From: Desulfobulbaceae bacterium | GTDB lineage: Bacteria; Desulfobacterota; Desulfobulbia; Desulfobulbales; Desulfocapsaceae | Assembly (NCBI GenBank): GCA_003249645.1 | Contig: QKIH01000170.1 | Span: 1 to 50,588 of the forward strand | Length of the DNA: 50,588 bases | Direction: 5' to 3' | In this document: piece by piece, positions 18,261 to 26,742 of the stretch | How the letters are laid out: the number at the start of each line of letters is the position of its first letter | How positions within the stretch are numbered: position 1 is the first letter of the stretch | Made by a program: the position numbers and the translations under genes | The notes under the pieces: generated by a model | What the model was told of the DNA's origin: nothing | Database searches by the model: none | The model's input: the letters and a program-made list of their open reading frames with translations, nothing else

Positions 18261-19940
18261 ATGAAAGCTCAGCTACTTCTTGGATTGTCTGTTTGTGTCT
18301 GTCTGATCGGTCTGCTCGTACGTCTGTACGGCTGGTCTCCGTTCTTTATCTCCTCCGGCCTTCCGGTTGACGGGGAGAATCGTGCGTCTCATAAAAAATC
18401 ACCGATAGCATCATTTCTCTACTGGATAGCTGATGTCCTGCTGCAGCCGAGACTCTTTCGGGCAGGCGATTTTCGCTGGATGACCCATCTGCTCATCCTT
18501 GCCGGATTTGTCGGTTTGCTGGTCATTCATGGTATCCCGCCGCTTGCAAATCTTTTGTTTGGCAGCCATTCATCTATGTCGGCAAGTCATCTGTTTCTTC
18601 GTGATCTGTTTGGCCTTATGGTGCTTGCCGGCATAGTTTCAGCCGTTGTCAGAAGGCTGAAGCTCCGTCGGTTCAGACTGGTTTCATCGAAACAGGATTG
18701 GCTGGTTCTTCTATTGCTCTTTTGCTTGATCGGCAGTGGGTTGATGCTTGAAGGTGTAAAAATGTCTTCTTATTCGGTGTATACCAGAATGAATGATATG
18801 TATGGTATGACCGCACGGAAAGATACTCAACTGGCACTTGAGGCCTTCTGGGTCAGTGAATACGCACTTGTCTCCCCGAGGTTTGCTTCTTCTCCTTCCT
18901 CCGATCTTGTCGAGAAGGGCCGGAAGATAAACGAGCAGAGCTGTGCGATCTGTCATGCCTCAAATCAGTACAATTTCGGTGGATACTCCATTGCTGCCGT
19001 CTTTGGTCATTTTTTTGCAGAAATGGGGGTTAAACGATCCGGCGCCTTTGCTTATTATCTGCATCTAATTTTTCTTGCTTTGTTTATCGTTGCTCTGCCG
19101 TTTTCAAAGCTCGTCCATATTATCGCTGTGCCGGTTAATCTACTTGTACGTAATTTTAATTATTCACCAAAACTGCAAGGCATTGCCGGTTATGCACTGG
19201 CTCTTGATGCCTGTACCCATTGCGGGGTATGTACCCGAACCTGTTCAGCAATGATGTTCTTTGAGACGAGCGGCAACAGCGCCGTCCTTCCGTCTGAAAA
19301 AGTACAGCTGCTTAAGCTGGCTGCTGCAGGCAAAGATCTGCCGGAACGGAAGAAGAAGCAATTACAGCAGGGGCTGTTTCTTTGTACCAGCTGCGAGCGC
19401 TGTTCAGTGGTCTGTCCGTCTGGGCTCGATCTTGCGAGGCTGTTTGTCCAGGCAAGATATTTTCTACTTGAAGAAAAACGGTTCGAGCCGCTTCTTCTAG
19501 GCCAGTTTTCTTTTCCTCTCAGTTTCTCAAAAGAATTTTCCGGCAATCATATGGCAGCCTTGAAACAGGTTGAGCAGTTGTTCCAGACAAAACTGGCAAA
19601 GCTTGTGGGAGCCGCGTTACCACTTCCGGTAAAAAAACGTCTGTTTGCGCTTAATTCAAGCTATCACAGCTGTTACAGCTGTCAGCGCTGCACCAATATC
19701 TGTCCGGTGGTCAGGCGGTATGAACAACCTGTTCTTGAGCTTGAAATGCTGCCTCACCAACTGATATTTGCCCTGGCAACCGGTAATGTCAGTCTTGCCG
19801 TCGGAGCAAAGATGATCTGGAGCTGCTCTACCTGTTATCTTTGCCAGGAGCATTGTCCAAACGGCGTTGAGATCTGTGACATTTTCTATGGCCTGAAAAA
19901 CAGAGCGATCAATCAGTGTACGGGGGAGGGCAGAGCATGA
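18261..19940 (+). CDS. Membrane cytochrome/HdrC fusion: heterodisulfide-reductase-like subunit with four Fe-S motifs and a CxxCH
   Basis: A 559-residue fusion. The N-terminal ~300 residues contain about five transmembrane helices resembling HdrE/NarI-type cytochrome b. Between the third and fourth, a presumably periplasmic loop carries CAICH (residues 228-232), a c-type heme motif. Four Cys clusters follow: CTHCGVCTRTC (318-328), CTSCERCSVVCP (375-386), CYSCQRCTNICP (471-482) and CSTCYLCQEHCP (522-533), so two HdrC-like ferredoxin modules in series. This architecture moves electrons between the quinone pool and a cytosolic HdrB partner, whose gene overlaps by four bases. A TTG three codons upstream is an alternative start. 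The partner reaction is unknown. Confidence 0.75.
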   Translation: MKAQLLLGLSVCVCLIGLLVRLYGWSPFFISSGLPVDGENRASHKKSPIASFLYWIADVLLQPRLFRAGDFRWMTHLLILAGFVGLLVIHGIPPLANLLFGSHSSMSASHLFLRDLFGLMVLAGIVSAVVRRLKLRRFRLVSSKQDWLVLLLLFCLIGSGLMLEGVKMSSYSVYTRMNDMYGMTARKDTQLALEAFWVSEYALVSPRFASSPSSDLVEKGRKINEQSCAICHASNQYNFGGYSIAAVFGHFFAEMGVKRSGAFAYYLHLIFLALFIVALPFSKLVHIIAVPVNLLVRNFNYSPKLQGIAGYALALDACTHCGVCTRTCSAMMFFETSGNSAVLPSEKVQLLKLAAAGKDLPERKKKQLQQGLFLCTSCERCSVVCPSGLDLARLFVQARYFLLEEKRFEPLLLGQFSFPLSFSKEFSGNHMAALKQVEQLFQTKLAKLVGAALPLPVKKRLFALNSSYHSCYSCQRCTNICPVVRRYEQPVLELEMLPHQLIFALATGNVSLAVGAKMIWSCSTCYLCQEHCPNGVEICDIFYGLKNRAINQCTGEGRA

Positions 19941-20803
19941 GATACGGATTCTTCCTCGGCTGTAATATCCCGGTTCGCATCGATGGGTATGAAAGGTGTG
20001 CCGAGAATGTTCTGCGCCGGCTTGGTTGTGAACTGATAACATTTGAGCAGTTTACCTGCTGCGGCTATCCAATGCGCAACATTGATCAGCGGGGTTATCT
20101 CCTGCCATCGGCGAGGAACATGGCGCTGGCTGAAAAAGCGGGTGTTGACCTGCTGGTTCTCTGCAACTGCTGCTATCATAGTTTACAGAAAGCAAAATAT
20201 ACGCTGGCCAATGAACCTGCACTTGTGGCAGAGTTTAACGCAATCCTTGAAAAAGAGGGCCTTCACTATCACGGAACCTGTCGCATCAGGCATCTCTATA
20301 GTGCACTTTATGAGGATATCGGTGCCGATTTGATCCAGCAGAAGCTTCAAGTGCCCTATGAACATCTGCGGGTCTGTGTTATCCAGGGGTGTCACCTGCT
20401 CCGGCCGCGTGAAGTGGTTCAGTATGATAATTCGTTTATGCCGCAGGTAACTGCAAATCTGCTCAATATTCTCGGAATAAAGAGTCTCGACTGGAGCGGA
20501 GAACTTGAATGCTGCGGTGCAGCTCTGGCAGGCATTAATGATGATCTGGCCACCGCACTTTTAGAGGAAAAACTGGCTGCTGCGCTGAAGTCTGAGGCCG
20601 ATCTGCTGGTCTCAAGCTGCAGTTACTGTTTTTTACAGCTTGATAGAAAACAGCCTGCCCGGCTGGCGTTGCCGGTGCTTTTTTATCTTCAGCTGCTTGG
20701 CCTTTGCATGGGGATGAATGATACGGAACTTGGTTTTGATTCCAATCAGAGTGTTTCGGATGGATGGCTGGAGACGGTGAAAAGTAAACTGGCATCGGTA
20801 TGA
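19937..20803 (+). CDS. HdrB-like subunit with two CCG domains
   Basis: A 288-residue cytosolic protein with two complete cysteine-rich CCG motifs: C9, C41-C42, C76/C79 and C152, C192-C193, C228/C231. In HdrB of methanogens each such motif binds a noncubane [4Fe-4S] cluster that cleaves disulfides. Here both copies keep every cysteine, so a working thiol/disulfide or electron-bifurcating site is plausible. The start overlaps the preceding membrane HdrC/cytochrome gene, so the two likely form a complex analogous to HdrDE or QmoC-type systems. No HdrA (flavin) gene is present in the cluster. A CooC gene follows 40 bases later. The natural disulfide is unknown. Confidence 0.82.
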   Translation: MRYGFFLGCNIPVRIDGYERCAENVLRRLGCELITFEQFTCCGYPMRNIDQRGYLLPSARNMALAEKAGVDLLVLCNCCYHSLQKAKYTLANEPALVAEFNAILEKEGLHYHGTCRIRHLYSALYEDIGADLIQQKLQVPYEHLRVCVIQGCHLLRPREVVQYDNSFMPQVTANLLNILGIKSLDWSGELECCGAALAGINDDLATALLEEKLAAALKSEADLLVSSCSYCFLQLDRKQPARLALPVLFYLQLLGLCMGMNDTELGFDSNQSVSDGWLETVKSKLASV

Positions 20804-20843
20804 AGAAGAGCGGGATGCGGGAAGAGTTATTCTGGAGCAATGA

Positions 20844-21620
20844 ATGAAAAAAAATACAATAATTGCCTTTGCCGGAAAGGGTGGCGTGGGCAAGACAACC
20901 GTTGCAGCACTGGTGATAAAATATCTCGTTGAACATGGCAGAAAGCCGGTTCTTGCCGTCGATGCTGATCCGAATTCCAATCTTGGAGAAACCCTGGGAC
21001 TCACTGTTGACACAACCATTGGCGAAATCCGTGAGACCTATATGAGAGATCCGCAGGGGGTTCCTTCCGGTATGGACAAGGTAAATTATCTCGAGCTGCT
21101 GGTTGAACAGGCTCTGATAGAGACGCGTGATTTTGATCTGCTGGTGATGGGCCGTCAGGAAGGCCAGGGCTGCTACTGCATGGTGAATAATATTCTCAAC
21201 AGCTTCACCGACCGGCTGATCAGCAGTTATCAGTATATGGTGGTCGATAATGAAGCAGGGATGGAGCATTTGAGCAGAAGGACAAGCGGCAGGGTCGATA
21301 TGCTCTTTCTGGTAACCGATTATTCCCTCAGGGGGTTGCGGGCTGTAAAGCGTATTCATTCCATGCTTGACAGTCTTCACCTGCAGGTAGAAGACCTCGG
21401 CCTTATTGTTACCCGCTGCCCGGCGATGTTGTCCAAAGTGTTCCTGGACGAAGTAGCAGAAATCGGCGTTCGAATTGTCGGGCAGATACCGGATGATTCG
21501 ATGCTGCTTGATTTTGATATGGAGCGTAAGTCGCTACTTGATCTGCCAGCCGATTCTCCCGCAGTATCGGCAGTTGAAGAAACCGTGGAAAATTATGTCT
21601 TTGAAAAGCAGGTGATCTAG
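20844..21620 (+). CDS. cooC: CooC-type nickel-insertion ATPase (copy 1)
   Basis: A 258-residue MinD/NifH-like P-loop ATPase. It has a deviant Walker A with the signature lysine (GKGGVGKT, residues 11-18), the switch region DADPNSNLG, and the CooC hallmark C110-Y-C112 through which the dimer binds Ni or Zn. CooC/AcsF proteins mature the nickel clusters of CO dehydrogenase and acetyl-CoA synthase. GGAG lies seven bases before the ATG. It is cotranscribed with the HdrB/HdrC genes upstream and two small genes downstream rather than with the acs operon at the window's end. It could therefore serve another metalloenzyme; the CODH assignment is family-based only. Confidence 0.82.
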   Translation: MKKNTIIAFAGKGGVGKTTVAALVIKYLVEHGRKPVLAVDADPNSNLGETLGLTVDTTIGEIRETYMRDPQGVPSGMDKVNYLELLVEQALIETRDFDLLVMGRQEGQGCYCMVNNILNSFTDRLISSYQYMVVDNEAGMEHLSRRTSGRVDMLFLVTDYSLRGLRAVKRIHSMLDSLHLQVEDLGLIVTRCPAMLSKVFLDEVAEIGVRIVGQIPDDSMLLDFDMERKSLLDLPADSPAVSAVEETVENYVFEKQVI

Positions 21621-21833
21621 GTGAAAACAACGGTTACAGTTTTTGAGCAATATCAGTTTACACCGGGCCAGAAGATCCGGATAGAAAAGTCAAAACGGGC
21701 AGGAGACTGGGAAGTTATTGATGTCACAGACAGGAAGGTGACATTGAAATGCCCGGTTTCGGGGAAAGAATTTACCTGGGATGCTTTCTGTTATCATGTC
21801 ACGGATGAAGAATGTGAATGGCCGCAGAAATAA
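21621..21833 (+). CDS. Small conserved protein of unknown function next to cooC
   Basis: A 70-residue protein starting at a GTG directly after the cooC stop, with AGGTGA about six bases upstream. The sequence alternates short beta-like stretches (VTVFEQYQF, KIRIEKS, WEVIDVTDRKVTLKCP) and ends acidic. Two cysteines are present, in KCPVSGKEF and AFCYHV. The KCPVSG segment resembles a half zinc ribbon. No signal peptide or transmembrane segment. Its position between cooC and the zinc-ribbon/HD-like gene implies a shared role. I do not recognise the family. Confidence 0.55.
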   Translation: MKTTVTVFEQYQFTPGQKIRIEKSKRAGDWEVIDVTDRKVTLKCPVSGKEFTWDAFCYHVTDEECEWPQK

Positions 21834-21848
21834 CGGTGAGCAATTCCC

Positions 21849-22481
21849 ATGAGATGCCCAGGACAGGACAGCCAGTATTGGACAGCAGATGCAATTTATG
21901 AGGTTCCCTGCCCGGAATGCGGGGCGCTGGTTGAGTTTTTCAGGGATGATGGGGCAAGAACCTGCCCGGCATGCAAAAACAGGTTTGCCAATCCGAAACT
22001 CGATTTTGGCTGCGCAGCGTATTGTCCTCATGCTGCACAGTGTATTGGTGTACAGGCAGGGCGTGAGCAGGAACTCACATTCAAAGAAGTTCTGATGGAG
22101 ACAGTTAAGGAGAAACTAGGTAACAATAAAGATTTATGGCACAAGCTTCGTCTGCTGGCGGGGGTTGCAGAAGAGTTGGCAAGAAGTGAAGGTGCACCAC
22201 TTTTTAACGTGCTGGGTCTAGGTTATCTGCACACGCTGGATGATAAGCTTATAACGGAAATTTATTGTATATTGAAAGAAAAGCAGATAGATATCTGCGG
22301 ACTTTACCAGCTGTTGAGAGAAAAGGATTTGGTGCATATCGAATGGCAGATCATTGAAGATGCTCAGAAGATTGTGGCATCTTCGAGTATCATTCAGCAA
22401 AACAACAAAAAAGAGCTGAAAAATATCGCTCGTTTATGTCACACTAAAAGTGGCACAGCATATTTTGAAAAGCACAATTAG
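21849..22481 (+). CDS. Zinc-ribbon protein with a degenerate HD domain
   Basis: A 210-residue protein. Residues 21-42 form a zinc ribbon (CPEC...CPAC), followed by C55-x3-C59-x4-C64 (CAAYCPHAAQC), which may bind a second metal. The C-terminal part aligns by eye with HD-type phosphohydrolases of Desulfobacterota that share the same N-terminal ribbon. The first His (H98) and a late Asp (D171, IIEDAQ) are kept, but the HD doublet reads HT (residues 128-129, YLHTL) and the following metal histidines are missing. Hydrolase activity is therefore doubtful and a regulatory or structural role more likely. Cotranscribed with cooC. Recognition of the family is from memory. Confidence 0.55.
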   Translation: MRCPGQDSQYWTADAIYEVPCPECGALVEFFRDDGARTCPACKNRFANPKLDFGCAAYCPHAAQCIGVQAGREQELTFKEVLMETVKEKLGNNKDLWHKLRLLAGVAEELARSEGAPLFNVLGLGYLHTLDDKLITEIYCILKEKQIDICGLYQLLREKDLVHIEWQIIEDAQKIVASSSIIQQNNKKELKNIARLCHTKSGTAYFEKHN

Positions 22482-22505
22482 GATTGAAAACAACAGGATT
22501 CTTTT

Positions 22506-23399
22506 ATGGACGGACAACGCGATACTGAGAAGATGATCTGGGATCTGGTGGATAACTTTCCCTCGTTGCCGGTTGTTGTGACCAAAGTTCTTGAAGTTAC
22601 CGAAGACCCGGACAGTTCGGCCCAGGATCTTCTCCAGGCAATTCTGCCGGATCAATCCATGTGCATAGCCATATTGAAAATTGCCAATTCCGCGCTCTTC
22701 GGCCAGCCCAAAAAAGTAAGCTCAATTGAGCGGGCTATTATGGTGCTGGGCTTCAATGAGATTAGAAGTATTGTTCTCGGACGTGCTGTTGTGAACTCGT
22801 TTTCCTCAATTCCCGCCAAGCACAGATATTCGGTAAACTGTTTCTGGGAGCACTCTTTTCTCTGCGGACTGGCAGCCAGAAATATGGCTGAGGGCCTTGG
22901 TCTGCAATCCGGTGATTTTTTTGTCAGCGGCCTGATTCATGATGTAGGTAAGCTGGCGATGTTTCTTGCCCTTGGCGATGAGTATGATCCTGCGAAATGG
23001 ATGCTTGGTGCCGGGCGTCTTGAAAATTATGGTCAGGAAAAGAAACAGTTTCTCGTTGATCATCCCCTGGTCGGCGGTAAGCTGCTGCAGAAATGGGATT
23101 TCCCGCAAAGTCTTATTCTGGCGGTTGCCTACCATCATAATCCGGAAGGCTGTGAAAAAGGGCGGGGGTATCCGCTGATATTACAGGTTGCTGATTTCTA
23201 TGCCCATCTGATCAATCATCCGCATCTGCTTAATGGCACAAGCCACGAAGAACTGATCTGTTCATTTCTCCCGAAGTTGAAAGAGCAGTGGATCGAGCTG
23301 AACTTACCATGGGATCCTTTTACCATGGAAACCTGGTATAGCTGGCTGAAAATTGAGGCCAGACACGGCTCACAGGTAATGAGCCTGCTGACCTCGTAA
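22506..23399 (+). CDS. HDOD-domain signalling protein
   Basis: A 297-residue soluble protein with the HDOD domain over most of its length: FPSLPVVVTKVLE at the start, the helical core LKIANSALFG, ISSIERAI-like and GFNEIRSIVLG segments, then GLIHDVGKLAMF and a late VAYHHNP. HDOD proteins are usually non-catalytic scaffolds in c-di-GMP, chemotaxis or stress signalling, though here the HD doublet and a later HH are still present. The gene follows the HD-like gene by 24 bases and is probably the last of that operon; it is convergent with citrate synthase, leaving eight bases between stops. Function in the cluster is unknown. Confidence 0.8.
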   Translation: MDGQRDTEKMIWDLVDNFPSLPVVVTKVLEVTEDPDSSAQDLLQAILPDQSMCIAILKIANSALFGQPKKVSSIERAIMVLGFNEIRSIVLGRAVVNSFSSIPAKHRYSVNCFWEHSFLCGLAARNMAEGLGLQSGDFFVSGLIHDVGKLAMFLALGDEYDPAKWMLGAGRLENYGQEKKQFLVDHPLVGGKLLQKWDFPQSLILAVAYHHNPEGCEKGRGYPLILQVADFYAHLINHPHLLNGTSHEELICSFLPKLKEQWIELNLPWDPFTMETWYSWLKIEARHGSQVMSLLTS

Positions 23400-23407
23400 G
23401 AGGACTT

Positions 23408-24694
23408 CTACCGTTTTTCGATGGGGACAAAGCTTCTGATTGAGTGACCGGTATAAATCTGCCTTGGCCGCGAAATCCTCTGATTGTGTTCAAGCAGTTC
23501 CTTCCAGTTGGCAATCCAGCCGGGCATTCTGCCGATGGCAAACATTACTGTGTACATATTGAGCGGAATCCCGATGGCGCGAAGCAGGATGCCGCTGTAA
23601 AAATCGACATTCGGGTAGAGATTGCGGCTGATGAAATAGTCGTCTTTAAGAGTTTCCTGTTCAAGTTCAAGGGCAATTTCCAGAAGAGGATCAGAGGTGT
23701 TGAGTTCTTTTAGGACTTCATCGACATGTCTTTTCAATATGCGTGAGCGGGGATCGAAGTTTTTATAGACCCGGTGACCAAAACCCATCAACCGATAGGG
23801 GTTATCCTTGTCTTTTGCCATGTCCAGATAATGCTTCAGCGGCTTACCGGAAGCTTTAATATCCTCGAGCATGGCAATAACCGCAGCATTTGCTCCGCCA
23901 TGAAGCGGCCCCCAGAGAGCACAGACCCCGGCTGCCACCGAACTGAAGAGATTTGCCCGTGAACTGCCCACAACCCTCACAGTTGAGGTGGAACAGTTCT
24001 GTTCGTGATCGGCATGCAGGACAAGAAAGAGGTTGAGGGCTTTTTCGATGGTCTTGCTGGGAACATATTCACGATACGGATCAGAAAACATCAGATGAAG
24101 GAAATTGTTACAGTAACTTAAAAAAGGGTTTGGCTGGTTAAACGGCTTGCCGGTGGCGCTTCGATAGGCAAAGGCGCTGATGGTTCGAACTTTTGAGAGC
24201 AGCAGGGCGGCGGTACGGTCAAATTCGGGTCCTTCAGAGGTTACATCGAGAACTTCCGGATGAAAGCAGGCTACCAGGTTCAGCATGGCCGAAAGAATCG
24301 CCATGGGTGGCGCCGATTTCGGGAAGCCGGAAAAATGGTGTTCAAGATTGGTGTGTATCGGGGCATGCTCTTCAAGACTTCTCGAGAAGATGCAAAGCTG
24401 TTTCTGGTTTGGCAGTTCGCCGTATAGAATAAGGTAGGCCACTTCAACAAAGGAGGCGTTTTCAGCGAGTTCTTCGATGGGGTAGCCACGGTATCGCAGT
24501 ACGCCGTTTTTTCCGTCGACATATGTGATTGATGAATAGCAGGAACCGGTATTGCCAAAACCGGGGTCCATGGTAATGCAGCCGGTCTGGTTGCGCAGCT
24601 GCTGAATATCAATACATTGCTCGTTTTCTGTGCCGGTTATTACATCCAGCGTATACTCTTCGCCGTTGAGCGACAGGGTTGCACTGTTGGTCAT
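23408..24694 (-). CDS. gltA: Citrate synthase, hexameric type II
   Basis: A 428-residue enzyme condensing oxaloacetate and acetyl-CoA to citrate. Catalytic and substrate residues are visible in GPLHGGANAA (active-site His), GFGHRVYKNFDPR (second His and Arg) and NVDFYSGI (catalytic Asp). Length and N-terminal extension match the NADH-sensitive Gram-negative type. The ATG at 24694 has AAGGAG at good spacing; an upstream ATG at 24715 is less likely. No other TCA-cycle gene is nearby. A sigma70-like promoter overlapped by a Fur-box-like sequence lies just upstream, so iron-dependent control is likely. 2-Methylcitrate synthase is a less likely alternative. Confidence 0.92.
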   Translation of the reverse strand: MTNSATLSLNGEEYTLDVITGTENEQCIDIQQLRNQTGCITMDPGFGNTGSCYSSITYVDGKNGVLRYRGYPIEELAENASFVEVAYLILYGELPNQKQLCIFSRSLEEHAPIHTNLEHHFSGFPKSAPPMAILSAMLNLVACFHPEVLDVTSEGPEFDRTAALLLSKVRTISAFAYRSATGKPFNQPNPFLSYCNNFLHLMFSDPYREYVPSKTIEKALNLFLVLHADHEQNCSTSTVRVVGSSRANLFSSVAAGVCALWGPLHGGANAAVIAMLEDIKASGKPLKHYLDMAKDKDNPYRLMGFGHRVYKNFDPRSRILKRHVDEVLKELNTSDPLLEIALELEQETLKDDYFISRNLYPNVDFYSGILLRAIGIPLNMYTVMFAIGRMPGWIANWKELLEHNQRISRPRQIYTGHSIRSFVPIEKR

Positions 24695-24749
24695 GGTTTC
24701 TCCTTGTTCAGTCATCTCTTTGCCTGTTAATCTTTCAGTTAAAAAAGAC

Positions 24750-24768
24750 TTTAATGATTCTCATTATT
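24750..24768 (-). promoter_or_regulatory. Fur-box-like operator of citrate synthase
   Basis: Read on the minus strand, the 19-mer AATAATGAGAATCATTAAA matches the Fur consensus GATAATGATAATCATTATC at 15 of 19 positions (counted by eye). It covers the predicted transcription start of citrate synthase, 56 bases before its ATG, a repressor position. Confidence 0.55.
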
Positions 24769-24769
24769 A

Positions 24770-24798
24770 ATAGTAAGACTAAACGTCTGAAATGTCTA
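24770..24798 (-). promoter_or_regulatory. Sigma70-like promoter of citrate synthase
   Basis: Minus-strand TAGACA (24793-24798; 5/6 to TTGACA) and TACTAT (24770-24775; 4/6 to TATAAT) are separated by exactly 17 bases. Predicted start near 24763, inside the Fur-like box. Confidence 0.5.
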
Positions 24799-25001
24799 TC
24801 TTGAGTTGCAAACCATTTTTTGGGGATGATACCGGATTAGCTGCACTCGGATTCAATATAAAAGAAGATAAATTGCATCATTATACAATCAGGACCAACG
24901 TTGCTTTATTGAAAAGAAGGGGTCGTCAACGCGTTGGCACAGTGCAGCAGCAAGAGCCGGTTACTTTCTTTCCGGGCGATGACGAGAGGGATACGATCTT
25001 A

Positions 25002-26543
25002 TCACTCGATATTTCTCGGCGCGGCAACGATTCTATCGCGGCCCTGCGTCTTTGCAAGATAGAGCGCCTTATCGCTCTCTGTGATCAGAATTGAAGAGGA
25101 GTAGTGCTTGTCCGGAAACAGAGCACAGACACCGATGCTCAAGGTCACATGGTTTGCAATTGAGCTGTGGCGGTGTGCTATATTCAGTGTATTGACATCC
25201 GTCCGTATTCGTTCTGCACATTTCATTGCACCATCAAGATCGGTATTGGGCAGTATTATTGTAAACTCCTCTCCGCCGATGCGGCAAACCATATCAGCTG
25301 GACGCTTGACCGAACTTGCCAGTGACTTGGCTACGCCTTTAAGACATTCATCGCCCTGCTGATGGCCATATGTGTCGTTATATTGTTTGAAGAAGTCGAT
25401 GTCGCAGATGATCAGGGCTATGGGGGTTTGGTCCCGTTTGGCACGGCTCCATTCTCTGTAGAGGTAGGTGTCGAATTTTCTGCGGTTTGCGACCTTGGTA
25501 AGGCCGTCCAGGTTGGCAAGTTTTTTCAGTTCCGCATTGGCATGGGCAAGAGCCTGTGCTGCAGCTTTCCGTTCAGTTATATCTCTACATAACAGGATTA
25601 AGCGTTCATTGTCCTGCAGCATTCTGCCGGTCATTTCAAAATCTCTGTACTGTCCTGATTGCGTTAACATTCGCCGCTCGATAGTTATCGTCTCTCCTTG
25701 AAGCATCTTGGGCAGTTCCGGAGGTTTTTTCTTGAGATCTTCCGGGTCAACTAGGTCGAAGAAGTTGGCGCTGGTTAACTGGTCCTTTTGATAGCCAAGC
25801 ATCTGTTCCATATACGGGTTGGATTCAATGATAATCCCCTGTCTTTCAAGCAGCAGGATGCCATCGGTTGCCTGTGAAAAGACAGCTCTGTACTCTTCGC
25901 GGCTTTTTGCAAGAACCTGTTCGATGCGGGTTCTTTCTGCTATCTCTCTATTAAGCTCCCGGTTCATGATCTCAAGCTGATTAGCATAGATGTACCGGAA
26001 TTTTTCAAGATAGTAGGTGAGCAGAACAATGGTAGTAAAGGAGAGACAAAACCTGAAAGAAAATGCTTTCGGGTAATAATGCGGCAGGTCGAACGAGAAA
26101 AAATTCCACAGGAAGAACTGGCCGATTGCAAGTGTTGTCATGCACCAGACAAGTCCCTCACGGTGACCGAACAAGAAAACGGCAATAAGCGGATAGGTGT
26201 ATACCCAGAGTGCTTTCGCCCCGTCATCTCCGCCAAGATAGATTAGGTATAATGCCAGTATGCTGAAGAAAAAACAGTCGGTTCGTATAACTGCCATCCC
26301 AACTTTACAGTCATACAGCTTGAACCAGCCTATCACCAGGCTGGTGGAACAGAGGAGCAGAATCAGAAACAGCAGGAGATGCCCGGCCATAATATTAAGA
26401 ATGGCAAACCCGAGCAGTACGGGGATGCCGATGACACAGAAGATCGTAAAATTATGAAAGCGGAGCTCCATCTGTTTGTCGGCAAAGTTGACCCTTCGAT
26501 CGTCGATTTTTCTGGTATAAAAGGATCTGATGCTGCCTAACAT
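25002..26543 (-). CDS. Membrane PAS-GGDEF diguanylate cyclase
   Basis: A 513-residue signalling enzyme. Residues ~20-190 contain about six transmembrane helices. A coiled-coil stretch (residues ~195-220) leads to a PAS domain (FSQATDGILLLERQG) with a PAC-like end (LILLCRDITERKAA). A complete GGDEF domain follows: DGLTKVANRRKFD, CDIDFFKQYND, and an intact IGGEEF with an RPAD inhibitory site five residues before it. It should synthesise c-di-GMP in response to a membrane or PAS-sensed signal. The ATG at 26543 gives a normal N-terminus; a GTG at 26585 is an alternative. It lies 307 bases upstream of citrate synthase on the same strand, probably with independent transcription. Confidence 0.87.
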   Translation of the reverse strand: MLGSIRSFYTRKIDDRRVNFADKQMELRFHNFTIFCVIGIPVLLGFAILNIMAGHLLLFLILLLCSTSLVIGWFKLYDCKVGMAVIRTDCFFFSILALYLIYLGGDDGAKALWVYTYPLIAVFLFGHREGLVWCMTTLAIGQFFLWNFFSFDLPHYYPKAFSFRFCLSFTTIVLLTYYLEKFRYIYANQLEIMNRELNREIAERTRIEQVLAKSREEYRAVFSQATDGILLLERQGIIIESNPYMEQMLGYQKDQLTSANFFDLVDPEDLKKKPPELPKMLQGETITIERRMLTQSGQYRDFEMTGRMLQDNERLILLCRDITERKAAAQALAHANAELKKLANLDGLTKVANRRKFDTYLYREWSRAKRDQTPIALIICDIDFFKQYNDTYGHQQGDECLKGVAKSLASSVKRPADMVCRIGGEEFTIILPNTDLDGAMKCAERIRTDVNTLNIAHRHSSIANHVTLSIGVCALFPDKHYSSSILITESDKALYLAKTQGRDRIVAAPRNIE

Positions 26544-26699
26544 GGTTGTTGTGCTTCTCCTGATGTCTTTTGAATATCTCCCCACTCTAAAAAGATTTTC
26601 TCACGTATGGTGAAAGATGTAAAGTGCAGAGATAAACCGTAAGATGCGTTAGAGAATTTTTACGTGCTTCAGTAGCAATTGGAAGGAAGTACAGCGGAT

Positions 26700-26736
26700 A
26701 AAAAAACGGCAGAGCATCGTGTGCTGCTCTGCCGTT
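26700..26736 (-). terminator. Rho-independent terminator after the OmpA-like lipoprotein gene
   Basis: Minus-strand stem AACGGCAGAGCA / TGCTCTGCCGTT (arms 26725-26736 and 26705-26716, 12 base pairs, 8-base loop), followed by a run of T (the A run at 26700-26706). It begins seven bases after the lipoprotein stop. Confidence 0.85.
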
Positions 26737-26742
26737 AAAGGA

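Larger units (their letters stand above)
24695..25001. other. Intergenic region between citrate synthase and the PAS-GGDEF gene
   Basis: About 307 bases. The half nearest citrate synthase holds the promoter and Fur-like box listed separately. The remainder shows nothing I can support; an open plus-strand frame at 24792-25094 has no ribosome site and runs into the neighbouring gene. Confidence 0.6.

Noticed and set aside
20535-21380. 281-codon minus-strand frame opposite hdrB and cooC
   Set aside because: Spans two real genes antisense; low-complexity translation without family features.
24792-25094. 100-codon plus-strand frame next to the citrate synthase promoter
   Set aside because: No ribosome site, overlaps the end of the PAS-GGDEF gene, no recognisable sequence.
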